From positions 416,205-480,204 of the forward strand of contig NZ_SMRO01000003.1 in NCBI RefSeq assembly GCF_004359985.1: 64,000 bases of DNA. The letters are read 5' to 3'. Source of the DNA: Paraburkholderia flava (GTDB lineage: Bacteria; Pseudomonadota; Gammaproteobacteria; Burkholderiales; Burkholderiaceae). Positions within the stretch are counted from its first letter, which is position 1; each line of letters starts with the position of its first letter. The translations under genes were made by a program, and so were the position numbers. The notes under the pieces are model-generated. The model made no database searches. It had not been told where the DNA came from and saw nothing but the letters and a program-made list of their open reading frames with translations. Of this stretch, positions 1 to 9,406 are shown one piece after another.

Positions 1-551
1 GGCAGCGGCACCTGTGAGCCCTTCTCGGTCTGAGCAGCTTGTGCATTCGAATCCATTAGCCCAAGCCGCAGACACTGCTTCAACGACGCCTCGACGCGTT
101 CGAGCATCTGGTTCACCCGTTCGGTCAGCCGTTCGTGCTCGCCGACGAGCGCCTCGCCGGTCAGCACACGCGTCATGCCGGGATTCTTCGCGGCGAAGTT
201 GAGCAGCATCAGCGCGATCGAACGTGCCTGCAGCACGCCGTTCGGCTCTTTCGCGACGATCTGGTTGATCAGTCCGAAGATGGTCTGCTCGACGAATTCG
301 ATCAGACCTTCGAACATCTGCGCCTTGCTGGCGAAGTGCCGGTACAGCGCGGCCTCCGATACGCCGAGCCGCGCGGCGAGCGCCGCCGTGGTGATCTTCT
401 CGCTCTTCGGTGCTTCGAGCATCGTCGCGAGCATCTGCAGGATGTGCACGCGCCGCTCGCCGGGTTTCAGGCGCACGGTGCGCGCGCTGCCTGCTACTGC
501 AGCGGCGGCGTCTTCGGTTACGGCCTCGTCATGCTTGCTGATCGGTTGCAT
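1..551 (-). CDS. slmA: Nucleoid occlusion factor SlmA (TetR fold), 3' end cut by window edge
   Basis: The first 183 residues are visible; the C-terminus lies beyond the left edge. SlmA binds chromosomal SBS sites and blocks FtsZ ring assembly over unsegregated DNA. After a variable N-terminus (MQPISKHDEA) comes a TetR helix-turn-helix with LGVSEAALYRHF, the recognition-helix signature shared with E. coli SlmA, then FEGLIEFVEQTIFGLIN and a NPGMTRVLTGEALV stretch matching the SlmA dimer domain. The ATG at 551 lies inside the end of the upstream HAD gene (34-nt overlap), so the two are probably co-transcribed with argB. Certain as SlmA family; completeness cannot be judged. Confidence 0.9.
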   Translation of the reverse strand, partial: MQPISKHDEAVTEDAAAAVAGSARTVRLKPGERRVHILQMLATMLEAPKSEKITTAALAARLGVSEAALYRHFASKAQMFEGLIEFVEQTIFGLINQIVAKEPNGVLQARSIALMLLNFAAKNPGMTRVLTGEALVGEHERLTERVNQMLERVEASLKQCLRLGLMDSNAQAAQTEKGSQVPL

Positions 552-1309
552 GTGCGTCGTCCCTTCAGTCGCCCGGAGCGGGTGCCCAGTCGTAGCGATT
601 TTAACGAACGAATGCACCGGTCGACATAGTGCGGTCTGCCGGTGCCCGGCAACGGCGCCCGGATGCCCGCCGGCCGGGCCGGAGCGGGCAGGTGACCGGT
701 GATCCACACGGTGCGGATGCCGAGCCGCCGATAGTTTTTCAGGTGGCTGCGGGTGTCTTCGACGAGGATCGCGTCGCCGAGCGCGACGTGCGCGTCGCGC
801 ATCGCCCGGCGCAGCATCGACGCGTCGGGCTTCGCGCGCCACAACCGACGGTGCTGCATGTGCTCGATCGCGATCACGCGCTCGAACAGCCGCTCGATGC
901 CGAGCTCTTTCAGCACGGCTTGTGCGTACGCGACGGGCGCATTGGTGAGGATGATCTTGCGGCCCGGCAGCGCGGCGATGAGCCGCGGCAAGCCGCGCTC
1001 GCTGCGCACCATCGACGGCAGATCCGGAAAATCGTGGACGACTCTCAGGAAGTCGTGCGGATCGATCGGATGATGGCGGGTAAGGCCCAGCAGCGTCGCG
1101 CCGTAGCGCAGGCTGTAGCCCGAGCGCAGACGGTTCGCTTCGTCGAGATCGACCTGCAGCGTGTCGATGATGTACTGCGTCATCGCTTCGTTGATCGCCG
1201 GGAAGATCGCATGCGACGCGTGATGCAGCGTGTTGTCGAGGTCGAACAGCCAGACGGGGCTGCCGGCTTCGATCTTGGGTCGACTGCGTCGCGGGCGGGA
1301 GGAGCGCAT
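518..1309 (-). CDS. HAD-superfamily pyrimidine 5'-nucleotidase
   Basis: 263-residue HAD hydrolase of the pyrimidine 5'-nucleotidase (SDT1/YjjG-like) group. Near the N-terminus, WLFDLDNTLHH supplies the nucleophile and acid Asp pair (DxD). ILTNAP is motif II, a Lys in RAKPDAS is motif III, and LVEDTRSHLKN is motif IV. It should dephosphorylate a small phosphate ester, classically UMP/CMP or non-canonical nucleotides; the substrate cannot be read from the sequence. The gene lies 79 nt downstream of argB and its 3' end overlaps slmA by 34 nt, a conserved Burkholderiaceae arrangement. The Arg-rich last 40 residues look unconserved. Confidence 0.85.
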   Translation of the reverse strand: MRSSRPRRSRPKIEAGSPVWLFDLDNTLHHASHAIFPAINEAMTQYIIDTLQVDLDEANRLRSGYSLRYGATLLGLTRHHPIDPHDFLRVVHDFPDLPSMVRSERGLPRLIAALPGRKIILTNAPVAYAQAVLKELGIERLFERVIAIEHMQHRRLWRAKPDASMLRRAMRDAHVALGDAILVEDTRSHLKNYRRLGIRTVWITGHLPAPARPAGIRAPLPGTGRPHYVDRCIRSLKSLRLGTRSGRLKGRRTCNRSASMTRP

Positions 1310-1388
1310 GAGGGAGAGCGGTTGGGACTGACGACAGCGGCACGGGTTGGGGTTGCGAGGCGTCGCGCGGACGCCTCGCCGCTTCCGC

Positions 1389-2444
<1,056 letters not shown>

Positions 2445-2478
2445 TCAGCGGATGTGGTCGGTTGGCGGGCGTGGCATC

Positions 2479-2799
2479 ATGGCCACATCGGCGCTGCCGC
2501 TGTCATCGAACTGTCTTGCCATGAACCCGTCGGCTCATCGTTCGTCCACCTCTGCTTCCGCGTCCGCCAGCGGGCGTTGTCCGCGCTGCGGTCATGCGTT
2601 CGATTGCGGGATGCGGGCAGCCGCAGCCGCTGGTCAGCAGACCGACACGCCTCCGTGCTGGTGCCGCGCGATGCCCGCGCTACCCACCGAGCGTCTCGTG
2701 CCCGGTCGCGCGTGCCTGTGTCCCGAATGTCTCGCCGACGAGATCGCCCGCGCGCACGCCGCGTCAGACGCACCCGAGACACCCGGCCCTGCGCGATAA
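2479..2799 (+). CDS. Cysteine-rich CWC family protein
   Basis: A small protein of 106 residues (92 if the ATG at 2521 is used). It carries the Cys-rich CWC signature: CPRCGHAF, then a Cys in DCGM, PPCWC, and CLCPECLADEI near the C-terminus. The paired cysteines suggest a zinc- or metal-binding knuckle; no function is established for the family. The Ser/Ala-rich N-terminus looks unstructured. It sits alone between divergent argB and the downstream regB gene, 38 nt upstream of the latter and on the same strand, so it may share a transcript with regBA. The start is uncertain, the family call fairly secure. Confidence 0.75.
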   Translation: MATSALPLSSNCLAMNPSAHRSSTSASASASGRCPRCGHAFDCGMRAAAAAGQQTDTPPCWCRAMPALPTERLVPGRACLCPECLADEIARAHAASDAPETPGPAR

Positions 2800-2837
2800 G
2801 CGGCGTCCGGTGCGACGTCACCATGTAAACTGACGGC

Positions 2838-4157
2838 ATGCAACGCCTCACCAACACCGGCCGCGTCAATCTCAGCCATCTCTTCTGGCTGCGCAGCTTC
2901 GCCATCATCGGCCAGCTCGGCACGATCGCGTTCGTGCAGATTTTTATCGGCGTGCATCTGCCGTTGCCCGCGATGCTGCTCGTGATCGCGCTCGAAGCGC
3001 TGTTCAACGCGCTCACGTGGTTGCGCGTCGCGCGCGCGAAGCCCGAATCGAATCTTGAGCTGTTCGGCCAGATCTGGGTCGATCTCGGCTCGCTGTCGGC
3101 GCTGCTGTTTCTGTCGGGCGGCACGACCAATCCGTTTGTGTCGCTGTACCTGCCGTCGCTCGCGATTGCCGCCGCCGTGCTGCCGTGGCATCTGATGCTG
3201 TGGCTCGCCGCGTTCGCGGTGGCTTGCTACGCAGTGCTCGGTTTCGATTCGGTGCCGCTCAATCTCGATAATCCGGCGAACCTGTTCGACTACTACCGCT
3301 CGGGTATGTGGGTGAACTTCATGGTGAGCGTCGGGCTGATTGCGTGGTTCGTTGCGCGGATGTCGCGAGCGCTGCGGCAACGTGACGCAGCGCTCGGCGA
3401 CGCGCAGCAGCGCTTGCTCCGCGACGAACGCGCGGTCGCGCTAGGCGTGCAGGCAGCGACGGTCGCGCACGAAATCGGCACGCCGTTGTCTACCATTGCG
3501 ATGTTGACCGAAGAGCTGCGCGATGCCGCGCACACCGACGCCGGCCTCGCGCCGTATTCCGCCGACCTCGATCTGCTCGAACGGCAAATGACGTTGTGCA
3601 CGTCGGCGCTCGCGCGGTTGCGTAGCCGCGCGGCGACGCACGAAGTGTCGGGCAACCGGCAGACGGTCGCACAATGGCTCGAATCGTTCGCCGAGCAATG
3701 GCGGCTGCGTCATCCGCACGTGACGTTCCAGCTGCTCGGTGCGCCGCCCGAAAGCGCGACGCTCGCCGATACGGTCGCGGCCGGCCAGATCCTCACGATC
3801 CTGCTCGACAACGCGGCACGCGCGAGTCGCGATCACGTGACGCTGTCTGCAGTCGAGACACCGCGTGGCGATTTCGTCGAGTTCGAGGTGCGCGATGCGG
3901 GTCTCGGGATTCCGTCGGCGCTGCGCACGTTGCTTGGGACGATGCCGGTCGATAGCACGCAGGGCGGCCAGGGTGTGGGGCTGTATCTGGCGTTTTCGGC
4001 GGCGGCGCGGCTGGGTGGGTCGATTGAGTTGACCGACGCGCGCGATATCAGGCCGCGGGGGACGCGGGCGGTGTTGCGTTTGCCGGTGGCAGGACATGAT
4101 TCATCGGGGGGAGCGGGTTCAGACCTGGCGTTCCCCAATGTGGAGAAACACAAATGA
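2838..4157 (+). CDS. regB: RegB/PrrB-type redox sensor histidine kinase
   Basis: 439-residue membrane kinase. About six hydrophobic segments span residues 15-175, followed by a dimerisation domain with the H-box AHEIGTPLSTI (His211) and a C-terminal ATPase domain (LLDNAARAS, DAGLGIPS, GQGVGLYLAF). Two RegB hallmarks are present: GGTTNPF at 94-100, matching the GGxxNPF quinone-binding motif, and a Cys at 254 just after the dimerisation helix, in the position of the redox-active Cys of Rhodobacter RegB. It should report quinone-pool redox state by phosphorylating the RegA-type regulator encoded next. The stop overlaps the next ATG by 4 nt (ATGA). Confidence 0.9.
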   Translation: MQRLTNTGRVNLSHLFWLRSFAIIGQLGTIAFVQIFIGVHLPLPAMLLVIALEALFNALTWLRVARAKPESNLELFGQIWVDLGSLSALLFLSGGTTNPFVSLYLPSLAIAAAVLPWHLMLWLAAFAVACYAVLGFDSVPLNLDNPANLFDYYRSGMWVNFMVSVGLIAWFVARMSRALRQRDAALGDAQQRLLRDERAVALGVQAATVAHEIGTPLSTIAMLTEELRDAAHTDAGLAPYSADLDLLERQMTLCTSALARLRSRAATHEVSGNRQTVAQWLESFAEQWRLRHPHVTFQLLGAPPESATLADTVAAGQILTILLDNAARASRDHVTLSAVETPRGDFVEFEVRDAGLGIPSALRTLLGTMPVDSTQGGQGVGLYLAFSAAARLGGSIELTDARDIRPRGTRAVLRLPVAGHDSSGGAGSDLAFPNVEKHK

Positions 4158-4696
4158 GCGACAACAATTTTCTGGTCATCGACGACGACGAAGTATTCTC
4201 CGGCATCCTCGCGCGCGGTCTCACGCGGCGTGGTTTCGTGGTGGCCGAAGCGCACAACGCCGACGAGGCGATCCGTCTCGCGAACCAGCAGAAGTTCGGC
4301 CAGATCACGGTCGATCTGCATCTCGGCGACGATTCCGGTCTGAACCTCGTCGCGCCGCTGCGCGAACTGCAACCGGATGCACGGATGCTGGTGCTGACCG
4401 GCTACGCGAGCATCGCGACGGCCGTGAAAGCGGTGAAGGACGGCGCGGACAATTATCTGGCGAAGCCCGCGAACGTCGAGACGATTCTGTCCGCGCTGCA
4501 AAGCGAGGCCAGCGAGCTGCAGGCGGAAGAGGCAATCGAGAATCCGGTGCCGCTGTCGGTTGCGCGGCTGGAATGGGAACACATCCAGCGCGTGCTCGCG
4601 GAAAACGGCAACAACATCTCGGCGACCGCGCGTGCGCTGAACATGCATCGACGCACGCTGCAACGCAAGCTCGCGAAGCGGCCGGTCAAGCAATAA
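4154..4696 (+). CDS. regA: RegA/PrrA/ActR-type response regulator
   Basis: 180-residue two-domain regulator. The receiver domain has the acidic pocket IDDDE, phospho-acceptor Asp54 (VDLHLGDDSGL), the Thr of LVLTGYAS and the Lys of YLAKPAN. The C-terminus ends in a Fis-type helix-turn-helix (NISATARALNMHRRTLQRKL), nearly invariant in the RegA/PrrA/ActR family. Members control photosynthesis, respiration or denitrification genes in response to redox. ATGA coupling to the kinase gene and a strong terminator just after the stop define a two-gene operon. Confidence 0.92.
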   Translation: MSDNNFLVIDDDEVFSGILARGLTRRGFVVAEAHNADEAIRLANQQKFGQITVDLHLGDDSGLNLVAPLRELQPDARMLVLTGYASIATAVKAVKDGADNYLAKPANVETILSALQSEASELQAEEAIENPVPLSVARLEWEHIQRVLAENGNNISATARALNMHRRTLQRKLAKRPVKQ

Positions 4697-4699
4697 AAA

Positions 4700-4734
4700 A
4701 CGGGCGGTCTTGCGAGATCCGCAAGACCGCCCGT
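4700..4734. terminator. Bidirectional terminator between regA and hslU
   Basis: Perfect 15-bp inverted repeat (arms 4700-4714 and 4720-4734, 5-nt loop), beginning 4 nt after the regA stop and lying 17 nt beyond the hslU stop on the other strand. An A-run precedes it on the plus strand, giving U residues for hslU transcripts; the plus-strand U-tract is weaker. It serves two convergent genes. Confidence 0.85.
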
Positions 4735-4751
4735 TATGTGCAGCTTGGCGC

Positions 4752-6095
4752 TTACAGCACGTAGCGCGACAAGTCTTCGTCCTGTGCCACTTCATTCAGC
4801 GCGCGATCCACATACGCGGCGTCGATCTTGACGCTCGTGCCCGCGTGATTGCCCGCCGAGAACGACACTTCTTCCAGCAGCTTTTCGATCACCGTGTACA
4901 GCCGGCGCGCGCCGATGTTCTCGGTTTTCTCGTTCACCGAGAACGCGATCTCCGCGAGGCGGCGGATGCCGTCGTCGGCGAATTCGAGGTGCACGTCTTC
5001 GGTGGCGAGCAGCGCCTGGTATTGCTTGACGAGGCTCGCGTCAGTGGCATCGAGAATCGCTTCGAAGTCCTTCACCGACAGCGAATCCAGTTCGACGCGG
5101 ATCGGGAAGCGACCCTGCAGTTCGGGAATCAGATCGCTCGGCTTCGCGAGATGGAACGCACCGCTCGCGATGAACAGGATGTGATCGGTCTTCACCATCC
5201 CGTACTTCGTGTTGATCGTCGTGCCTTCGACGAGCGGCAGCAGATCGCGCTGCACACCTTGACGCGACACTTCGCCGCCGCCCGCTTCGTTGCGCGACGC
5301 GATCTTGTCGATTTCGTCGAGGAACACGATGCCGTTCTGCTCGACGTTCTGCACGGCCTTCGTCTTCACTTCCTCGTCGTTGAGCATCTTCGACGCTTCT
5401 TCGTCGCTCAACACCTTCAGCGCTTCCTTGACCTTCAGCTTGCGGCGCGTCTTCTTGCCGCCGCCGATGTTCGCGAACATCGAGCGGATCTGCTCGGTCA
5501 TGTCTTCCATGCCCGGCGGCCCCATGATGTCCATGCCCGGTTGCGGCAGTTCGACGTCGAGTTCGATTTCCTTGTCGTCGAGCTGGCCTTCGCGCAGACG
5601 CTTGCGAAAGGTCTGACGCGTGGCATTGTCGTCGCTGCCGGCGGATTCCTGCGAGCCCGCGCCGAAGCCGACCGTGCGTGCGCCCGGCAACAGGATGTCG
5701 AGGATGCGGTCTTCGGCCTGGTCCTGCGCCTTCGAGCGGACCTTGCGCATTTCGGTTTCGCGGGTCTGCTTCACCGAGATTTCGATCAGATCGCGCACGA
5801 TGCTGTCGACGTCGCGGCCCACGTAGCCGACTTCAGTGAACTTGGTCGCTTCGATCTTGATGAACGGCGCGTCGGCGAGCTTCGCGAGACGCCGCGCGAT
5901 TTCGGTTTTGCCGACGCCGGTCGGTCCGATCATCAGGATGTTCTTCGGCGTGATTTCCTGACGCAGCGGATCCGCGACCTGCTGACGCCGCCAGCGATTG
6001 CGCAGCGCCACCGCGACGGCTTTCTTCGCGCGGTCCTGGCCGATGATGTGTTTGTCGAGTTCCGAGACGATCTCGGCGGGAGTCATGGTGCTCAT
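4752..6095 (-). CDS. hslU: ATP-dependent protease ATPase subunit HslU
   Basis: 447 residues, standard length. This AAA+ unfoldase forms a hexamer that feeds substrates to the HslV peptidase. Walker A GPTGVGKT is at 57-64 and the pore-loop EVGYVGRDV is near 90. The family-specific intermediate (I) domain runs roughly from residue 105 to 230. Walker B is VFLDEIDK, and the sensor 2 region [15 protein letters not shown] is near the C-terminus. The chain ends DLSRYVL, the tail that docks into HslV. It lies 9 nt downstream of hslV in one operon. Confidence 0.98.
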   Translation of the reverse strand: MSTMTPAEIVSELDKHIIGQDRAKKAVAVALRNRWRRQQVADPLRQEITPKNILMIGPTGVGKTEIARRLAKLADAPFIKIEATKFTEVGYVGRDVDSIVRDLIEISVKQTRETEMRKVRSKAQDQAEDRILDILLPGARTVGFGAGSQESAGSDDNATRQTFRKRLREGQLDDKEIELDVELPQPGMDIMGPPGMEDMTEQIRSMFANIGGGKKTRRKLKVKEALKVLSDEEASKMLNDEEVKTKAVQNVEQNGIVFLDEIDKIASRNEAGGGEVSRQGVQRDLLPLVEGTTINTKYGMVKTDHILFIASGAFHLAKPSDLIPELQGRFPIRVELDSLSVKDFEAILDATDASLVKQYQALLATEDVHLEFADDGIRRLAEIAFSVNEKTENIGARRLYTVIEKLLEEVSFSAGNHAGTSVKIDAAYVDRALNEVAQDEDLSRYVL

Positions 6096-6104
6096 CGTGG
6101 GTCC

Positions 6105-6641
6105 TTACTCGATCGTCTCGATGACGCGGTTGTGATTCGTATAGATGCACATGTCGCCGGCGATCGCGAGCGCTTTCTCGACGATGTCGCGCGGCGATAG
6201 ATCGGTGTTGTCGATGAGCGCCTGCGCAGCGGCCTGCGCATACGAACCGCCCGAACCGATTGCACAGATGCCGTTTTCCGGATCGAGCACGTCGCCGTTG
6301 CCGGTGATGACGAGCGTGGTCTGCGCATCGGCGGCGATCAGCATCGCTTCGAGCCGGCGCAGCATGCGGTCGGTGCGCCAGTCTTTCGCGAGTTCGACGG
6401 CGGCGCGCGTGAGATTGCCCTGATGCTTCTCGAGCTTGCCTTCGAAGCGGTCGAGCAGCGAGAACGCATCGGCGGTGCCGCCGGCAAAGCCGACCATCAC
6501 CTTGCCGTTATAGATGCGTCGGACTTTCTTCGCGCCGCCCTTCATGACGATGTTGCCCAGCGTGACCTGACCGTCGCCGCCGAGCGCGACCTTGTCGCCG
6601 CGTCGCACGGAGACGATCGTCGTGCCGTGAAATTGCTCCAT
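6105..6641 (-). CDS. hslV: ATP-dependent protease proteolytic subunit HslV
   Basis: 178-residue proteasome-like Thr peptidase. [10 protein letters not shown] begins at residue 7, so the catalytic Thr would be exposed by removing a six-residue MEQFHG leader; E. coli HslV loses only Met. [19 protein letters not shown] and [13 protein letters not shown] are family signatures. I chose the ATG at 6641, because the open frame upstream to 6689 is not family-like. It is the first gene of hslVU, preceded by a possible heat-shock promoter about 140 nt upstream. Confidence 0.97.
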   Translation of the reverse strand: MEQFHGTTIVSVRRGDKVALGGDGQVTLGNIVMKGGAKKVRRIYNGKVMVGFAGGTADAFSLLDRFEGKLEKHQGNLTRAAVELAKDWRTDRMLRRLEAMLIAADAQTTLVITGNGDVLDPENGICAIGSGGSYAQAAAQALIDNTDLSPRDIVEKALAIAGDMCIYTNHNRVIETIE

Positions 6642-6777
6642 TTGCGTTCCTTTTGCAAAACGGGGAAGACCGATGGCGCGCCGCGCCACCGTGGAATGCG
6701 GCCGCTCGCTCAGAGCGGGAAAGCGGACGGCGCCGCGCGAGACTTCCGCGCGCGCACGTGCGGCGCATGTCCGATTT

Positions 6778-6805
6778 ATTTTAGGGCGTGCCGCGTCATA
6801 TCAAG
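6778..6805 (-). promoter_or_regulatory. Candidate heat-shock (sigma-32) promoter of hslVU
   Basis: Read on the minus strand, CTTGATA (6799-6805) is followed about 12 nt later by CCCTAAAAT (6778-6786). This resembles the sigma-32 consensus CTTGAA and CCCCATnT, though both boxes deviate and the spacer is at the short end. hslVU is a classic heat-shock operon, which raises the prior. Confidence 0.4.
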
Positions 6806-6994
6806 AGCCGTTCGTGTGGGCTGCGGTGAAAAAGCGGCTATTGGTGTGCGGGTTTTGGAAGAAAGACCGATGCGGTCGGGGCGAGGCTGGGGAGCAGGTA
6901 AAAGATGCACGTAGAGATGCACGCAAATGCGGGCCGGTGGTGCGGTGAGGCCGCGCAGAGAAGGCGACACAAACCAGCTGCCCCAAAGAAAAAA

Positions 6995-7014
6995 GCGCAC
7001 GGAATACCGTGCGC
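6995..7014 (-). terminator. Rho-independent terminator of dksA
   Basis: An 8-bp stem (6995-7002 and 7007-7014) with an AATA loop on the plus strand. On the minus strand it is followed by a run of U. It lies about 50 nt after the dksA stop. Confidence 0.85.
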
Positions 7015-7063
7015 CTTTCGACGAAGCAATGCACTGGGCGCGGAACCGGCCGCGCCGTGGCGG

Positions 7064-7483
7064 TCAGTCGCCGAACAGTTTCTGGCGCAGCTCGCGGCGT
7101 TCCTGCGCTTCCAGCGACAGCGTCGCCGTGGGGCGCGCGAGCAGTCGCGGAATGCCGATCGGTTCGCCGGTTTCTTCGCACCAGCCGTAGTCGCCCGATT
7201 CGATGCGCGCGATGGACTGCTGCACCTTCTTCAGCAACTTGCGTTCGCGGTCGCGCGTGCGCAGTTCCAGCGCATGCTCTTCCTCGATCGTCGCGCGGTC
7301 GGCCGGGTCCGGCACGATCACGGTTTCGCGCAGGTTTTCGGTCGTCTGGCCGGCATTGCGGAGAATGTCCGCCTGCAGCTGTTCGAGCTTGTTCTTGAAG
7401 AAGGCGAGCTGATCCTCGTTCATGTAATCCTTGTCGCTCATCTTCAGGATTTCGGGCTCAGTCAAAGGTCGTTTCGTCGTCAT
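7064..7483 (-). CDS. dksA: RNA polymerase-binding transcription factor DksA, cysteine-poor variant
   Basis: 139 residues from the ATG at 7483 (MTTKRPLTEPEIL). DksA enters the RNA polymerase secondary channel and works with ppGpp to repress rRNA and activate amino acid promoters. The coiled-coil with the conserved tip DPADRATIEEE is intact. In the zinc-finger region, CEETG stands where E. coli has CESCG, and the second pair is replaced by Ser and Ala (TLSLEAQER). Only one of four Zn ligands remains, as in zinc-independent DksA paralogues such as P. aeruginosa DksA2. It precedes its own terminator and lies downstream of a COG0523 gene. Whether the genome has a four-Cys paralogue cannot be seen. 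Confidence 0.93.
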   Translation of the reverse strand: MTTKRPLTEPEILKMSDKDYMNEDQLAFFKNKLEQLQADILRNAGQTTENLRETVIVPDPADRATIEEEHALELRTRDRERKLLKKVQQSIARIESGDYGWCEETGEPIGIPRLLARPTATLSLEAQERRELRQKLFGD

Positions 7484-8101
7484 CTGGCTTGCTTCTTCAA
7501 TGTGGGGCAAAACTCATACATATTGCCCGCACTTTCGTGTAGCCCGCAACGGCGTCGGTATGACGCTCAATGAACGCCGGCGAACAGGACGGTGAACTGT
7601 CGTGATGCCGGACGCGTGGCGCTCATGCGCCGATGCGGGGCCGAACTCCTCTGGAACCGCTTCGTAGACTCCAGAGATATTGCAGACTGGGTACGCCTGC
7701 TGACCCTATCCTGGCCGGCGGCGATGTCGGCGTTATCTTCCAGACGAGATTTTCCGGCGCCGTTTCAAGGCCCGGCTCGAGACACGCAACGGCCGGCCGA
7801 TTCGTTGTCCTTCTCCAGTGGGCACGTATTGTAACTGAATCACAATACGGCACCGCAACCGGGAGAGTCCCAGGCTTTCCGCCCCCGATTCCCGAAAATA
7901 TAACGCGCCGACAATCAAAAAGCGATGGTCGTGCGCGCTTTGCGGCAACAGGGTTTTCACGCGTGCCGGACGGCTAGCCATTTGGCCCGCTGGGCGGCTC
8001 GCCAAAAGGCCATGCATACGCCGTGCCCGACTACCCGTGCCGTGCGGCACGGGTCCGGTGACTGCTTGCTGGCAGCATGCCGGACAAGCTTCGGGGTGAG
8101 G
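7484..8101. other. Long intergenic region upstream of dksA (618 bp)
   Basis: No supported gene. The short open frames on both strands have no good ribosome-binding site or family resemblance. It presumably carries the dksA promoter. A 25-bp dyad at 7825-7849 is the clearest structure. A GC palindrome around 8036-8052 and an A/T-rich patch near 7895-7920 are also present. Confidence 0.5.
7825..7849. promoter_or_regulatory. 25-bp dyad, possible regulator binding site
   Basis: CGTATTGT (7825-7832) and ACAATACG (7842-7849) are exact reverse complements separated by 9 nt. The size and A/T-rich arms are typical of a dimeric repressor site. It lies about 340 nt upstream of dksA and 250 nt beyond the stop of the COG0523 gene. 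The regulator is unknown. Confidence 0.35.
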
Positions 8102-9217
8102 TCAGGCGAGGCAGGCGTCGAGGCCGTCGGTGATCAGATCCTGCGGCAGTTCGATACCGATGAAGACCATCTTGTTGGTCTTCTTTTCGACCGGCTGCCA
8201 TTTCGCGGCGAGGTCGCTGCCCATCATCTGGTGGACGCCCTGGAACACGACCTTGCGATCGACGCCCTTCATGTACAGCACGCCCTTGTAGCGCAGCAGA
8301 CGTTCGCCGTAGATCTGCAGGATGCCGCCGAGGAAATCTTCGAGCTTGTTCGGATCGAACGGGCGGTCGCTGCGATAGACGAACGATTTGATCTTGTCGT
8401 CGTGATGCGCGTGGTGATGATTGTGGTGTGCGTGATCGTGGCCCTCATGAGCGTGGCCTTCATGATCGCAATGGCCGTGATCGTGATCGCAGTTTGCGTG
8501 GTCATGATCATGGTCGTGATCGTGGCCATGCGCATGATCGTGGTCGTGGTCGTGATCGTGATCGTCTTCGGCGAGGAAGTCCGGATCGATCTCGAGCTTC
8601 GAATTCAGGTTGAAGCCGCGCAGATCGAAGATTTCCTTGATGTCCGCTTCGCCGAAATTGACGACCTTGATCGCCGCCTTCGGGTTCATGTGCAGCAGAC
8701 GGTGCCGCAGATCCGCCACTGCGTTTTCATCGACGAGATCGGCCTTCGTGATGAACAGACGATCGGCGAAACCGACCTGGCGCTGCACGACTTCGTGTTC
8801 GTCGAGCTGATGGTTCGCGTGCTTCGCGTCGACCAACGTGATGATCGCGTCGAGCAAAAACTCATCGGCGATGTCGTTGTCCATGAAGAACGTCTGCGCG
8901 ACCGGGCCGGGATTCGCAAGGCCGGTGGTCTCGATCACGATGCGGTCGAAATCGAGCTTGCCGTCGCGCTTCTGCGCGGCGAGGTCGGCGAGCACGCGAG
9001 CCAGATCGCCGCGGATCGTGCAGCAGATGCAGCCGTTGCTCATCTGGATGATCTGCTCGTTCGAGTCCTGCACGAGGATCTCGTTGTCGATGTTTTCTTC
9101 GCCGAACTCGTTTTCGATCACGGCGATCTTCATGCCGTGCTTCTCGTTCAGGATGCGTTTGAGCAGCGTGGTTTTGCCGCTGCCCAGAAAGCCGGTCAGG
9201 ATGGTGACGGGAATCAT
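8102..9217 (-). CDS. COG0523 (CobW/ZigA-type) metallochaperone GTPase
   Basis: 371 residues from the ATG at 9217. G3E GTPase: Walker A GFLGSGKT at 9-16, the metal-binding CxCC motif (Cys63, Cys65, Cys66), a Walker B-like ETTGLANP and the base-specificity motif ITKADLVD. A CobW_C domain closes the protein. A Asp/His repeat run at about residues 218-273 (8397-8566) holds roughly two dozen His and two Cys, a likely metal store. Zinc-regulated COG0523 proteins deliver Zn to client enzymes during starvation. Proximity to a zinc-sparing DksA supports a zinc role over cobalt or nitrile hydratase functions. Confidence 0.88.
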   Translation of the reverse strand: MIPVTILTGFLGSGKTTLLKRILNEKHGMKIAVIENEFGEENIDNEILVQDSNEQIIQMSNGCICCTIRGDLARVLADLAAQKRDGKLDFDRIVIETTGLANPGPVAQTFFMDNDIADEFLLDAIITLVDAKHANHQLDEHEVVQRQVGFADRLFITKADLVDENAVADLRHRLLHMNPKAAIKVVNFGEADIKEIFDLRGFNLNSKLEIDPDFLAEDDHDHDHDHDHAHGHDHDHDHDHANCDHDHGHCDHEGHAHEGHDHAHHNHHHAHHDDKIKSFVYRSDRPFDPNKLEDFLGGILQIYGERLLRYKGVLYMKGVDRKVVFQGVHQMMGSDLAAKWQPVEKKTNKMVFIGIELPQDLITDGLDACLA

Positions 9218-9406
9218 GTGGTCGCCTGTCTGGGTACGTGAATCGGTGGATCGGTGCATCAGTGATTGGGGCCACGCGGGGTGCAAGCCGCGGGCATCGC
9301 CGCGCGTGGTTCAGCCAATTATTGAAACATATCTGTCAAGCCCCCGCTCGGCGGCGGCGTTACCGGCTGCCCGCGCGGACGCGTAATCCCGGCCAGATGG
9401 GGACGT

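Larger units (their letters stand above)
6642..7063. other. Intergenic region, hslV to dksA (422 bp)
   Basis: No convincing gene. It contains a candidate sigma-32 promoter for hslV (6778-6805) and the dksA terminator (6995-7014). Short open frames here lack ribosome-binding sites and recognisable products. Confidence 0.6.

Noticed and set aside
4710..6200. 496-residue plus-strand open frame
   Set aside because: Antisense to hslU and the end of hslV, both unmistakable genes; composition is Arg/His/Asp-rich antisense noise.
7592..7977. Small plus-strand open frames in the dksA upstream gap
   Set aside because: No ribosome-binding sites, no family resemblance, and they run across the 25-bp dyad; not supported as genes.
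8428..8613. Plus-strand Arg/Asp/His-rich small open frame
   Set aside because: It is antisense to the His/Asp repeat of the COG0523 gene and arises from the same low-complexity DNA.
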